Notes: a model not told the origin generated them from the sequence alone. Shown: positions 9,134 through 18,358, counted from the stretch's first letter. The stretch: DNA of 64,000 nt from Pseudomonas sediminis (GCF_002741105.1 NZ_NIQU01000002.1:434001-498000), one strand, 5' to 3'. Translations and numbers: made by a program.

Positions 9134-10198
9134 ATGAAGAACCTGATTCGCAACAGTTTCACCTGGCATGCCGGCCCGCCGGCCTGGGGCCCTGCCGTGG
9201 TCGCGGTGCTGGGCTGCGCCCTGCCGCTGGTGCTCGGCCTGTTCACTGCTCACAGTGGTTTTCTCTGGGCCTCGGCAGGCGCTTTTCAGGCCGCCCAGGC
9301 CAACCCGTTGCACCGCTTCGGCATGCTGCGCATGCTGCTGCTCACCGGCCTGGGTGCCTGCAGTGCCGGCCTGGGTTTCTGGGCGGGTAGTCACCCCCTG
9401 CTCAGCCTGTGCATTTTTGCAGCGTTCGGCCTGCTGTTGGCCTGGCTGCAACGCTTCGGTAGCGAAGCCGGCAAGCTGGGTATCGGCCTGAGCATCTGCC
9501 TGTGCCTTGGCCAGGGACAGTTCGGCATCGGCAATCTGCACAACCCCTACGCAGTGGCCACGCTGTTCATCCTCGGCGGGCTCTGGGTCATGCTGCTGGC
9601 CTTCGGCCTGCGCGGCCTGCATGGTCTGCGCATGTGGCCGTACATGCCGCGCTTTCTCGCCATTCTCAAGGTGCTCAAGCGCCACGCGCAGCGCCTGCCG
9701 CGCCAACAGTGGCGCCTGCACGCCCTGGCCTGCATGCTGGCTTTCGCCGCCTCGGGGCTGATCGTCAACCTGGCCGGTCTGTCGCGCGGCTATTGGTTGA
9801 CCCTGACCGTCATCAGCACGCTGCAACTGGAATTCCAGGGCAGCCTGGTGCGCGCCCTGCAGGCCAGCCTGGCCAGCCTGGCCGCCGCCGGCCTGCTGAT
9901 CATCTTCGGCCACAGCCTGCAGAGCCCACCGATGATGGTGATGACCCTGCTGGCGCTGGTGTTTCTCAGCCGCGCACTGCAGGCCAATCACTATGGCCTG
10001 TTCGTGCTGCAGACCAGCCTCTGCTTCGTGCTTCTGGCCGAGAGCCTGTCGCATGACTGGCACCTTGCCGAGGTTCGCCTGCTCAACGCACTGATCGGCG
10101 TCGCCCTGACCCTGACCATCGCCTTGCTGGTGCATGGCCTGCGCCTGCAACTGAACAAACCGGGCAAGACCGAAGATAGTTCGCAACAGCCTTTATAA
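9134..10198 (+). CDS. FUSC-family integral membrane protein
   Basis: A 354-residue protein with two clusters of hydrophobic segments (about residues 18-160 and 205-340) separated by a basic cytoplasmic loop rich in Arg (RALPRQQWR-like). This duplicated layout, with YWLTLTVISTLQ in the second half, is typical of the fusaric-acid-resistance/aromatic-acid-exporter family. It lacks the long C-terminal domain of AaeB, so it is a short member. The substrate is unknown. It begins 12 bp after dgt with no good ribosome site, suggesting translational coupling. Confidence 0.75.
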   Translation: MKNLIRNSFTWHAGPPAWGPAVVAVLGCALPLVLGLFTAHSGFLWASAGAFQAAQANPLHRFGMLRMLLLTGLGACSAGLGFWAGSHPLLSLCIFAAFGLLLAWLQRFGSEAGKLGIGLSICLCLGQGQFGIGNLHNPYAVATLFILGGLWVMLLAFGLRGLHGLRMWPYMPRFLAILKVLKRHAQRLPRQQWRLHALACMLAFAASGLIVNLAGLSRGYWLTLTVISTLQLEFQGSLVRALQASLASLAAAGLLIIFGHSLQSPPMMVMTLLALVFLSRALQANHYGLFVLQTSLCFVLLAESLSHDWHLAEVRLLNALIGVALTLTIALLVHGLRLQLNKPGKTEDSSQQPL

Positions 10199-10268
10199 CG
10201 TTTAGGCAGATTCGCCCACACTTCACTATGCTGTTGGAGCCTGCAGCGCCAGCAAGGAGTGAAGTGCG

Positions 10269-13220
10269 ATGCCCAATACAGCGGTTGCGCGCGAACGCCG
10301 TTTTCCCCTGCATGTTCACATCAGCGTCCTGTTCACCTTGCTACTGCTGTTCACCGGCGTGGTGCTGGGGCTATTCAACTATCAACAGACCAGCCGACTG
10401 ATCTTCTCCAGCAGTTCGACCCTGTTCGAGCGCATCCAGTACGACGTGCAGAAGGATCTGGATAGCACCTATCGCCCGATACGCCATCTGCTCAGCCTGC
10501 TGGCGCTGCACCCCGCCACCCAGGCCGATACGCTCGACGAACGCCTGGAAATGTTGCCGCTGTTCGTTCAGGCCCTGCGCGACAACCCCAAGCTGGCCTC
10601 GATCTACCTGGGTTATGAAGATGGTGATTTCTTCATGGTCAGACCGCTGCGCAGCGACATGCTCAAGCAACGCTTCGACGCACCGGACAAAGCCGCGTAC
10701 CAGGTCTGGGCCATCGACCGCAGCAGCGTCGGCACCGACAGCGACTACCTGTTCTATGACGGCTCATTGAACCCGCTCAGCCGCCGGCAGAACCTCAGCG
10801 AACCCTATGATCCGAGGCAACGCGAGTGGTTCAAACGCGCCCGCGGCGACGGTGGGCAGATCACCACCGCACCCTATCTGTTCTTCTCCACCCAGGAAAT
10901 CGGCACCACCCTGGCCAGGCGTAGCGGCCTGACCACGGTGATCGGCGCGGACCTGACCCTGGATGACCTGTCCGCGACCCTGGCCAGCCATCGCGTCACC
11001 CCCAACACCCAGGTGGTGCTTGCCGACAGCGATGGCAACGCCGTGGCCTACCCCGAGAGCAGCCGTCTGCTCAAGGAGGTCGACGGCAAGGTATCGCTGG
11101 TCAAGGTCAGCGAGCTCAACCCGGCCTTGGGTGAACTGCTGGCCGGCCAGTTGAACGAAAAGGACGCAGGCGTCATCGAGCTTGCCAAGCAACGCTGGGC
11201 CATGGCCCATCGGCACATTCAGGAAGGCGGCCCGCAAGGTTTGCATCTGGCGCTACTGGTCCCCGAGCAGGAGCTGCTGGCCGAGGCCTACCGCATCCGC
11301 TGGCAGGGTGCCCTGATCACCCTCACCACCCTGTTGCTGTGCCTGCCCCTGGGCTGGCTGACCTCGCGCCTGGTGGTCAAACCGCTGCGCAGCCTGGTGC
11401 AGGAGGCGCAGGCCATCCGCCGCTTCGACTTCGCCTATCCGGCCAGCGGGCGCTCGCCGATTCTCGAGGTCGACCAGCTGGCGGTGTCCATGACCAGCAT
11501 GAAGGACACCCTGTCGAGCTTCCTCGACATCGCCGCCAGCCTGTCTGCGGAAACCCAGTTCGAAGCGCTGATCAAACGCGTGATGGACGCCACCGTCTCC
11601 ATCAGCGATGCCCAGGGCGGCCTGCTCTACCTGCTGGACAACGACAGCGGCCGCCTGGAGCCCCATGGGCTGATCATCGACGGTCAGAGCCGCAACCTCG
11701 CCGACCTCGGCATCCACGGCCTGGCCCATGACGACCCAACCCTGCCCACCTGGTTACAACGCCCGGCCAGCGGTGGTAACAGCATCGCCACCTCCATCGG
11801 CTTTGATCAGGCGGGGAAATTCCAGGGGCTGCTGTCGGCCATGGATAGCCCGCGTCTGCATCTGATCGCGGCCGGCCTGCACAACCGTCAGGGCGATACC
11901 GTCGGCGTGCTGGTGCTGCTGCAACGTGACACCGGCGAGAACAGCGAGAGCATGCTCAGCCCCGACCGTGTCGCCTTCGTAGATGCCGTCTCAGGCAGTG
12001 CAGCCCTATGCATCGAGAGCCAGCGTCTGCTGGCCAGGCAGAAGCAGTTGCTCGATGCCTTCATCCAGCTGATCGCCGGCGCTATCGACGCCAAGAGTCC
12101 CTATACCGGCGGCCACTGTCAGCGCGTACCGGAAATCACCCTGATGCTGGCGCGCGCCGCTGCCGAGAGCGACGCCCCCGAGTTTCGTGATTACCACCCA
12201 AGCGACGAAGAATGGGAGGCGCTGCATATCGCCGCCTGGCTGCATGACTGTGGCAAGGTCACCACGCCGGAATACGTGGTCGACAAGGCGACCAAACTGG
12301 AAACCCTGTACGACCGCATTCACGAAGTGCGCATGCGTTTCGAGGTGCTCAAGCGCGATGCCTGGATCGCCTATTGGCGTGCCCGCAGCGAAGGTGGCGA
12401 GGAGGCGGCGCTGGCCAGGCTGCGTGACCAGTTGCTGAGCGATCTGGACGACGAGTTCGCCTTCATCGCCCGCATCAATCTGGGCGGCGAGGCCATGGCC
12501 GATACCGACCAGGCGCGCCTGCAGCAGATCGCCGAACGCCGCTGGCTACGCACCCTGGACAATCGCCTGGGCGTGTCCTGGGAGGAAGCCAAGCGCCTGG
12601 AACGCTCGGCACCCGCCGGCCTGCCGGTGGAAGAACCGCTGATAGCCGACCGCCCCGAGCACCTGATCGAGCGCGTTGGCCAGGAGGTGATCGCACCGGA
12701 CAATCCCTGGGGCTTCAAGCTGGAAGTGCCGCCGTACAAATTCAACCGCGGCGAGTTGCACAACCTGAGCATCGCCCGCGGCACGTTGACGGCCGAGGAG
12801 CGCTACATCATCAATCATCACATCGTGCAGACCATCCTGATGCTCGACCGCCTGCCCTTCCCAAAGCATCTGCAGAACGTCACCGAGATCGCCGGCGGGC
12901 ACCACGAGAAGATGGACGGCAGCGGCTATCCCAAACGCCTGACGCGCGAGCAAATGAGCCTGCCGGCACGCATGATGGCAATCGCCGATATCTTCGAAGC
13001 ATTGACGGCGGTGGATCGCCCCTACAAGAAAGGCAAGACGCTGTCGGAGGCGCTGAACATCATGGTCGGCATGTGCAAGGGCGCGCACATCGACCCGCAG
13101 CTGTTCGCTCTGTTCATTCGTGCCGGCATCTATCGGCGCTACGCCGAACGCTTCATGCAGCCCGAACAGATCGATCAGGTGGACGAACAGATGGTCTTGG
13201 AAAAGGCAGGAGTGCTGTAG
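10269..13220 (+). CDS. Membrane Cache-HAMP-GAF-HD-GYP protein with large insert in the HD-GYP domain
   Basis: A 983-residue predicted c-di-GMP phosphodiesterase. A membrane span at about 17-38 precedes a periplasmic Cache region (40-335) with YDPRQREWFKRA and LTLDDL motifs. A second span (344-365) leads to HAMP, a GAF-like domain (425-595) and HD-GYP (600-955). Metal ligands H659-D660 and K663 (LHDCGK) and the signature H878-H879-E880...DGSGYP (to 888) are intact. The HD and HHE motifs are about 215 residues apart; about 65 is usual, so roughly 150 residues are inserted between them. AAGGAG stands ten bases before the ATG. Its TAG stop lies inside a REP-type repeat. Confidence 0.9.
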   Translation: MPNTAVARERRFPLHVHISVLFTLLLLFTGVVLGLFNYQQTSRLIFSSSSTLFERIQYDVQKDLDSTYRPIRHLLSLLALHPATQADTLDERLEMLPLFVQALRDNPKLASIYLGYEDGDFFMVRPLRSDMLKQRFDAPDKAAYQVWAIDRSSVGTDSDYLFYDGSLNPLSRRQNLSEPYDPRQREWFKRARGDGGQITTAPYLFFSTQEIGTTLARRSGLTTVIGADLTLDDLSATLASHRVTPNTQVVLADSDGNAVAYPESSRLLKEVDGKVSLVKVSELNPALGELLAGQLNEKDAGVIELAKQRWAMAHRHIQEGGPQGLHLALLVPEQELLAEAYRIRWQGALITLTTLLLCLPLGWLTSRLVVKPLRSLVQEAQAIRRFDFAYPASGRSPILEVDQLAVSMTSMKDTLSSFLDIAASLSAETQFEALIKRVMDATVSISDAQGGLLYLLDNDSGRLEPHGLIIDGQSRNLADLGIHGLAHDDPTLPTWLQRPASGGNSIATSIGFDQAGKFQGLLSAMDSPRLHLIAAGLHNRQGDTVGVLVLLQRDTGENSESMLSPDRVAFVDAVSGSAALCIESQRLLARQKQLLDAFIQLIAGAIDAKSPYTGGHCQRVPEITLMLARAAAESDAPEFRDYHPSDEEWEALHIAAWLHDCGKVTTPEYVVDKATKLETLYDRIHEVRMRFEVLKRDAWIAYWRARSEGGEEAALARLRDQLLSDLDDEFAFIARINLGGEAMADTDQARLQQIAERRWLRTLDNRLGVSWEEAKRLERSAPAGLPVEEPLIADRPEHLIERVGQEVIAPDNPWGFKLEVPPYKFNRGELHNLSIARGTLTAEERYIINHHIVQTILMLDRLPFPKHLQNVTEIAGGHHEKMDGSGYPKRLTREQMSLPARMMAIADIFEALTAVDRPYKKGKTLSEALNIMVGMCKGAHIDPQLFALFIRAGIYRRYAERFMQPEQIDQVDEQMVLEKAGVL

Positions 13221-13284
13221 GAGCGAGCTCTGCTCGCGAAACGTTGGTCAACGCTTCGACTCGAGAGCAAAGCTGCTCCTGCAG
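13217..13284. repeat. REP/BIME-type palindromic repeat pair
   Basis: A GTAGGAGCGAGCTCTGCTCG unit faces an imperfect inverse copy ending CTGCTCCTGCAG, with an inner inverted repeat (CGAAACGTTG / CAACGCTTCG, one mismatch). This matches the GTAGGAGCG family common in Pseudomonas intergenic regions. The first three bases after the initial G supply the stop codon of the HD-GYP gene. Confidence 0.8.
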
Positions 13285-13356
13285 TCAGGTATCAGGCCGT
13301 GGCCTGGATCAGCCAAAAGCTGAGGCGGCGCCTGGGAACCCGGCGCCGAGTAGCGA

Positions 13357-13698
13357 TCAAGCCTGGTTGATCGGGTTTTCCGGGTACCAGACGTCCTGCA
13401 GCGGGCTGAGCTCGAACTTCTCCAGTTCGTCACGGCCTTTCAGCCAGGCTTCGACGGCAGCGCGCTGCTCTTCGTTGACCGAGCCACGCTTGGCCAGGCA
13501 GACCAGGCCGAAGTCTTCGCCACCGACGTAATCCAGACCATTGCCGGCGATGGCCTGATCGAGGAACTGATCGACGAAATCGTCGAGGGTCTGATCGCTC
13601 AGGTCAGCCTTGAAGTTCAGGGTCAGCTCGAAGCCCAGCTCCTGGAATTCATCGACACAGAGCTTCTTGCGCAGACGGCGGGAACGGTTGGTCGCCAT
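13357..13698 (-). CDS. yggL: YggL family (DUF469) ribosome-associated protein
   Basis: A 113-residue protein beginning MATNRSRRLRKKLCVDEFQE with LGFEL following, a good match to the YggL/DUF469 family, which binds the 50S subunit in E. coli. It has a basic N-terminus and an acidic C-terminal half, with no membrane segment. The frame continues far upstream without family similarity; the ATG at 13698 is preceded by GAGGAT at suitable spacing. It is convergent with the HD-GYP gene and divergent from dacB. Confidence 0.9.
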   Translation of the reverse strand: MATNRSRRLRKKLCVDEFQELGFELTLNFKADLSDQTLDDFVDQFLDQAIAGNGLDYVGGEDFGLVCLAKRGSVNEEQRAAVEAWLKGRDELEKFELSPLQDVWYPENPINQA

Positions 13699-13945
13699 GA
13701 AACAATCCTCAAAGGTAATAACGCGCGGCACTCTAGCAGTTTCGCCGCCAGAGCGCCCGCTTTGTGTCGCCCAGCAGCCCCTCGAACATGTTGAACGCCA
13801 GCTGTTTACAGTGACTGTTTTTAAATAGGCGAGGCCGACTGCAAGCCGGTTCTTGCTGCATAATGCCGGCAACTTTTCCCCGAGTCGGACTGTCGTTTGT
13901 CTGTCTCCCTCGTTACTCCCGCCTGACTGCGGAAGGTTCTTGTCG

Positions 13946-15382
13946 ATGATCCAGCGGTTTCGCCAACTGGCGCTGAGCGCCCTGCTTCTCCCCCTCGCCC
14001 TGTCCTGCCACGCTGCCAGCGCCGCACTCCCTGCCAAGGTCGAGCAGGCCCTGAAGGCCAACAAGATTTCCAACAACTCGCTGTCGGTGATGACCGTGCC
14101 TCTGGGCGGCCAGGCCGGCGGTCTGCAGTTCAATGCCGATATTTCGGTCAACCCAGCCTCGACCATGAAACTGGTGACCACTTACGCAGCATTGGAATTG
14201 TTGGGGCCCAACCACCAGTGGAAGACCGAGTTCTATGCCGACGGCCCGCTGAAGGATGGCGTGCTGCATGGCAACCTCTACCTCAAGGGTGGCGGCGACC
14301 CGAAACTGAACATGGAGAAGCTCTGGCTGTTGCTGCGCGACCTGCGCATCAATGGCGTGCGTCAGGTCCAGGGCGACCTGGTGCTCGATCGCAGCTTCTT
14401 CGTCGCCCCACAATTGCCGGCGTTCAACGACGATGGCGGCGATGCCAACAAGCCGTTCCTGGTGAAGCCCGACTCGCTGCTGGTCAACCTCAAGGCGCAA
14501 CGTTTCATCACCCGTGCCGAAGACGGCAAGGTGAGCATCGCCATGGACCCGCCCATCGCCTCGATCCGTATCGATAACCAGGTCCGCCTGCTCAAGGCCG
14601 CCCAGTGCCCATCCTGGCCCGACATTCGCTACAACGCGGTGGATCAGTTCGACGGCACCACACTGATCGTCAGTGGCCAGTTGGCCGAAGGCTGCAGCGC
14701 GCAGACCTACCTGTCGTTGCTCGACCACCCCAGCTACGCAGCTGGCGCGGTACGCGGCATCTGGCAGGAACTGGGCGGCAAGATCCTCGGCAAGGACCGC
14801 CAAGGCCCCGTGCCGGAAAAAGCCCGCATGCTGGTACGCGCCTTCTCGCCCGATGTGGTGGAGATCGTCCGCGACATCAACAAGTACAGCAACAACACCA
14901 TGGCACGGCAGTTGTTCCTCAGCATCGGCGCACAGTTCCGTACCGAAGCCGACAAGGATGACTCCATGGCCGCGCAGCGCGTCATCCGCAGTTGGCTGGC
15001 ACGCAAGGGCATCACTGCACCACATCTGGTGATGGAGAATGGCTCCGGCCTATCGCGCTCCGAGCGCATCAGCGCACGGGAAATGGCGCTGATACTCCAG
15101 GCGGCCTGGCGCAGCCCTTACGCTGCCGAGTTCCGCAGCTCGATGCCGCTGGTGGCAATGGACGGTACCATGCGTCGACGCCTGCAGCGCACACCACTCG
15201 TGGGTGAGGCGCACATCAAGACCGGCACGCTGAATAACGTGCGCGCCATCGCCGGCTTCAGCCGCGACAGCAACGGCCAGGACTGGGCCGTGGTCGCCAT
15301 CCTCAACGACCCGAAACCCTGGGGCGCCACCTCGATTCTCGATCAGGTACTGCTCGACACCTACAGCCAACCCAAGCGCTGA
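13946..15382 (+). CDS. dacB: D-alanyl-D-alanine carboxypeptidase/endopeptidase PBP4
   Basis: A periplasmic class C penicillin-binding protein of 478 residues that trims and cleaves peptidoglycan crosslinks. A signal peptide ends near CHAASA (residue 27). The three active-site motifs are present: S72-T-M-K75, S315-N-N and K425-T-G. The roughly 240 residues between the first two carry the family's inserted domains II and III. GGAAGG lies ten bases before the ATG at 13946. In some pseudomonads PBP4 loss induces AmpC, so this gene bears on beta-lactam response. That is knowledge of the family, not shown here. Confidence 0.95.
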   Translation: MIQRFRQLALSALLLPLALSCHAASAALPAKVEQALKANKISNNSLSVMTVPLGGQAGGLQFNADISVNPASTMKLVTTYAALELLGPNHQWKTEFYADGPLKDGVLHGNLYLKGGGDPKLNMEKLWLLLRDLRINGVRQVQGDLVLDRSFFVAPQLPAFNDDGGDANKPFLVKPDSLLVNLKAQRFITRAEDGKVSIAMDPPIASIRIDNQVRLLKAAQCPSWPDIRYNAVDQFDGTTLIVSGQLAEGCSAQTYLSLLDHPSYAAGAVRGIWQELGGKILGKDRQGPVPEKARMLVRAFSPDVVEIVRDINKYSNNTMARQLFLSIGAQFRTEADKDDSMAAQRVIRSWLARKGITAPHLVMENGSGLSRSERISAREMALILQAAWRSPYAAEFRSSMPLVAMDGTMRRRLQRTPLVGEAHIKTGTLNNVRAIAGFSRDSNGQDWAVVAILNDPKPWGATSILDQVLLDTYSQPKR

Positions 15383-15389
15383 CGATCAC

Positions 15390-15449
15390 GTAGCCCGAAT
15401 GCAATCCGGGGGCTTTCATGAACCAGGCCCCGGATTGTGTCCGAACGAC
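15390..15449. repeat. Degenerate inverted repeat of the GTARCCCGGATG family
   Basis: An imperfect inverted repeat with arms GTAGCCCGAATGCAATCC and its diverged complement, ending GTGTCCGAACGAC, separated by about 16 bases. It belongs to the same family as the perfect copy at 33796-33847. It lies between the convergent dacB and rlmKL genes and may act as a terminator for either. Confidence 0.7.
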
Positions 15450-15453
15450 GCAA

Positions 15454-17634
15454 TCAGCGGGCGGTGAAACGCCAGGCGCGATGAATCTTGGGATTGCGCG
15501 CGAAGTCCGGGTCCAGTGTCTGCGCGCTGATTTCTTCGACCTGATAGCGCGCCACCAGGCTCTCATCCAGCTGGAACTTGCGGAAGTTGTTGGAGAAGTA
15601 CAGAACGCCGCCACGGGCCAGACGCGCCATGGCAAGGTCGAGCAACTCGACATGGTCGCGCTGCACATCGAACACACCTTCCATGCGCTTGGAGTTGGAG
15701 AAGGTTGGCGGGTCGATGAAGATCAACTCGTACTCACCGCGATCCTCCCCCAGCCAGGCCATCACATCACCCTGCTCCAGGCGATGCTTGTCGGAAAAAC
15801 CGTTGAGCGCAAGATTACGCCGCGCCCAATCCAAGTAGGTTTTTGACAGATCGACGCTGGTGGTGCTGCGCGCGCCACCCTTGGCCGCATGCACAGTGGC
15901 CGTCGCGGTGTAACAGAACAGGTTGAGGAAACGCTTGCCGGCTGCCTCGCGCTGAATGCGCAAACGCAACGGGCGGTGATCGAGGAACAGCCCGGTATCC
16001 AGATAGTCGGTGAGGTTAACGAGCAGCTTGACCCCGCCTTCGTTCACTTCCATGAACTCGCCCTGCGTCGCCTGACGCTGATACTGCTTGGTACCGGCCT
16101 GGCGTTCGCGACGCTTGATGACCACACGACTCTGCGCCACGCCCAGCGCCTGCGGGATTGCAGCCAGGGCATCAAGCAAGCGTGCCTGCGCCTTGTCCGG
16201 GTCGATCGAACGGGGCGCGGCATATTCCTGAACATGTACGTAGTCGCGGTACAGATCGACTGCCACGGCATACTCGGGCATGTCGGCATCGTACAGCCGA
16301 TAGCATTCGACACCTTCGCGGCGCGCCCACTTACCCAGTTGTTTGAGATTCTTCTGCAGACGATTGGCGAACATCTGCCCGCCTTCGGACAGACGCGCCT
16401 GTTGCGGCGCATCCTGCGCTGGCTCTTGATCGTCTTCGCGCGCACGCCGCTCACCGGTAACGAACTGCTCGGTCTGCACCTTGATCAACAACAGTTTGCA
16501 GGGCAGTGCGCCGTTCCAGAACGCGTATTGCTTGTGGCTGCGCAGGCCCATGCGTTTGCCCAGTTCGGGCGCGCCGGTAAATACCGCCGCTTCCCACCCC
16601 AGGCAGGCCTGGCGCAGGCGCTCGCCGAGGTTTTGGTAGAGATACAACAGGCTGGCTTCGTCGCCCAGGCGCTCGCCATAAGGCGGGTTGCTGATCACCA
16701 GGCCCTTCTGATTCTGGTCCGGGCGCGGCTCGAAACTGCCCAGCTCGCCCTGATAGATTTTCACCCAGTCGGACAGACCGGCGCGCTCGACGTTGTTGCG
16801 CCCAGGCTGGATAAGCCGCGGATCGGCTTCGTAACCACGAATCCACAACGGCGGCTTGGCCAGACCCGCTGCCGCGCGCTGCTCGGCTTCGGCGTGCAGC
16901 TTCTTCCAGATTGCCGGTACGTGGCCGAGCCAGTTGGAGAAGCCCCAGCGCTCACGCCTGAGGTTGGGGGCGATATCGGCTGCCATCAACGCCGCCTCTA
17001 CCAGAAAGGTGCCCACACCGCACATCGGGTCAGCCAGGGCGCCACCCTCAGCAGCAATGCGCGGCCAACCGGCACGGATCAACACCGCGGCAGCCAGATT
17101 CTCCTTCAGCGGCGCAGCACCCTGCTGCAGGCGGTAACCGCGCTGGTGCAGGCTATGGCCGGACAGGTCCAGGGAAAGCACCGCCTCACCGCGATCCAGG
17201 CGCAGATGCACGCGCAGGTCCGGGTTGAGTTTGTCGATGCTGGGCCGCTCGCCGCCCGCAGTACGCAACCGGTCGACAATCGCGTCCTTGACCTTGAGTG
17301 CACCGAAGTGGGTGTTATCGATACCCGAACCGTTGCCACTGAACTCCACTGCCAGGCTGCCGGACGGCTCAAGATGGTCTCGCCAGTCGATCGCCTGCAC
17401 GCCATCATAAAGCTCGTCGGCGTTGCTCATGGCAAAACGCGACAGCACCAACAGCACGCGGTTGGCCAGGCGTGACCACAGGCAAAGCCGATAGGCCACT
17501 TCGATTTCAGCGTGGCCGCGGATCGCAGCCGTTTGCTCGCGCGCTTCTTCCAGCCCCAGCGCCCTGGCCTCTTCCAGCAACAGCCCTTCGAGCCCCTTGG
17601 GGCAGGTCAGTACGATTTCGTAACGATCAGACAT
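15454..17634 (-). CDS. rlmL: Bifunctional 23S rRNA methyltransferase RlmKL (m2G2445 / m7G2069)
   Basis: A 726-residue fusion that modifies helix 74 of 23S rRNA. The N-terminal half has a THUMP region (residues about 45-155) and an N2-guanine methyltransferase with GVGTFLVEAAL and the NPPYGE motif (near 315). The C-terminal half (RlmK, from about 480) has FCYTATATVHAA for AdoMet binding and DPPTFSNS (near 638). The ATG at 17634 precedes MSDRYEIVLTCPKGLEGLL, the conserved family start; upstream codons to 17679 are not conserved. Full length compared with E. coli RlmKL. Confidence 0.95.
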   Translation of the reverse strand: MSDRYEIVLTCPKGLEGLLLEEARALGLEEAREQTAAIRGHAEIEVAYRLCLWSRLANRVLLVLSRFAMSNADELYDGVQAIDWRDHLEPSGSLAVEFSGNGSGIDNTHFGALKVKDAIVDRLRTAGGERPSIDKLNPDLRVHLRLDRGEAVLSLDLSGHSLHQRGYRLQQGAAPLKENLAAAVLIRAGWPRIAAEGGALADPMCGVGTFLVEAALMAADIAPNLRRERWGFSNWLGHVPAIWKKLHAEAEQRAAAGLAKPPLWIRGYEADPRLIQPGRNNVERAGLSDWVKIYQGELGSFEPRPDQNQKGLVISNPPYGERLGDEASLLYLYQNLGERLRQACLGWEAAVFTGAPELGKRMGLRSHKQYAFWNGALPCKLLLIKVQTEQFVTGERRAREDDQEPAQDAPQQARLSEGGQMFANRLQKNLKQLGKWARREGVECYRLYDADMPEYAVAVDLYRDYVHVQEYAAPRSIDPDKAQARLLDALAAIPQALGVAQSRVVIKRRERQAGTKQYQRQATQGEFMEVNEGGVKLLVNLTDYLDTGLFLDHRPLRLRIQREAAGKRFLNLFCYTATATVHAAKGGARSTTSVDLSKTYLDWARRNLALNGFSDKHRLEQGDVMAWLGEDRGEYELIFIDPPTFSNSKRMEGVFDVQRDHVELLDLAMARLARGGVLYFSNNFRKFQLDESLVARYQVEEISAQTLDPDFARNPKIHRAWRFTAR

Positions 17635-18049
17635 GGATGTTCCACTGCCTATGGCAATCAGAGAGGTGCGGCGGCGCACCTCGACTCAAAATAAGTGACA
17701 AAAGGTCACAGCGCGACCCTTCGTCGGAATAAGCAAGCACTCTCATTTGCACTAGCAAAATGACGGCATCTGCGTGCATAGCCAGATATGACGGCGCCTG
17801 GCCGAAAGAGGCTGGACGTATCACCAGCCCCCTTATGGCCTCACCCGCATTTAGGTTACGCCCTTATGACAAATCGATCATTCACAGGCCCCGGTGCATT
17901 CGTTAGAACACTACCTAAGGCTTTCGCTGCAACGGCGAAGGCACAGAAAGTTCGCCACGCCGGCAGCGGACTTTCGCAGGCAGAAGATTCTGCCCGGCCT
18001 TGCCACAAGGCCAACGGGACATAACAGTCAACAGTGAGGGCAACACCCT
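17635..18049 (+). other. Promoter and leader region of rmf
   Basis: About 415 bp between the divergent rlmKL and rmf. It must hold both promoters. An imperfect hairpin (GGCCTTGCC / ACAAGGCC) lies at about 17997-18014, some 35 bases before the rmf start. A 78-codon open frame at 17788-18024 has no ribosome site and matches nothing I recognise, so I read the region as non-coding. Confidence 0.5.
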
Positions 18050-18265
18050 ATGAGAAGACTTAAGCGTGATCCGTTAGAAAGAGCTTTTTTGCGCGGCTAT
18101 CAGTACGGCATCAATGGTAAATCCCGCGAACTTTGCCCCTTTACCCTACCTTCGGTTCGTCAGGCCTGGCTCAATGGCTGGCGTGAGGGCCGTGGCGATA
18201 ACTGGGATGGGCTGACCGGCACAGCCGGTATTCATCGACTCAACGAACTTCACGCTGTCGGCTGA
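18050..18265 (+). CDS. rmf: Ribosome modulation factor
   Basis: A 71-residue basic protein that dimerises 70S ribosomes to inactive 100S particles in stationary phase. The sequence MRRLKRDPLERAFLRGYQYG, with RELCPF and RQAWLNGWREGR following, is characteristic. GAGGG lies ten bases before the ATG. It pairs functionally with the HPF-family gene at 37119 in the same window. Expression is probably growth-phase controlled through its long upstream region. A terminator follows. Confidence 0.96.
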   Translation: MRRLKRDPLERAFLRGYQYGINGKSRELCPFTLPSVRQAWLNGWREGRGDNWDGLTGTAGIHRLNELHAVG

Positions 18266-18324
18266 TCAGGAACACACCCGACTTCACCATGCCGACCCCC
18301 TCCGGGCGGCGGGCGCAAGCCCAG

Positions 18325-18350
18325 GGGCTCCTTCGGGAGCCCTATTTATT
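18325..18350 (+). terminator. Rho-independent terminator after rmf
   Basis: A GGGCTCC-TTCG-GGAGCCC hairpin (7-bp stem, tetraloop) is followed by TATTTATTT on the plus strand. It lies 60 bp after rmf, convergent with the end of pyrD. Confidence 0.85.
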
Positions 18351-18358
18351 TACGCAGC

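Noticed and set aside
8591..10186. A 531-codon minus-strand frame spanning dgt and the FUSC gene
   Set aside because: Its composition (Gln, Ala, His heavy) and its alignment opposite two real genes mark it as a shadow.
13699..14181. N-terminal extension of the YggL frame to 274 codons
   Set aside because: The extension runs antisense through the dacB signal-peptide region and is not conserved; the YggL start at 13698 has its own ribosome site.
15889..17475. A 528-codon plus-strand frame opposite rlmKL
   Set aside because: Antisense shadow; rlmKL has complete methyltransferase motifs on the other strand.
17788..18024. A 78-codon frame ahead of rmf
   Set aside because: No ribosome site and no recognisable sequence; it lies in the presumed rmf promoter and leader.
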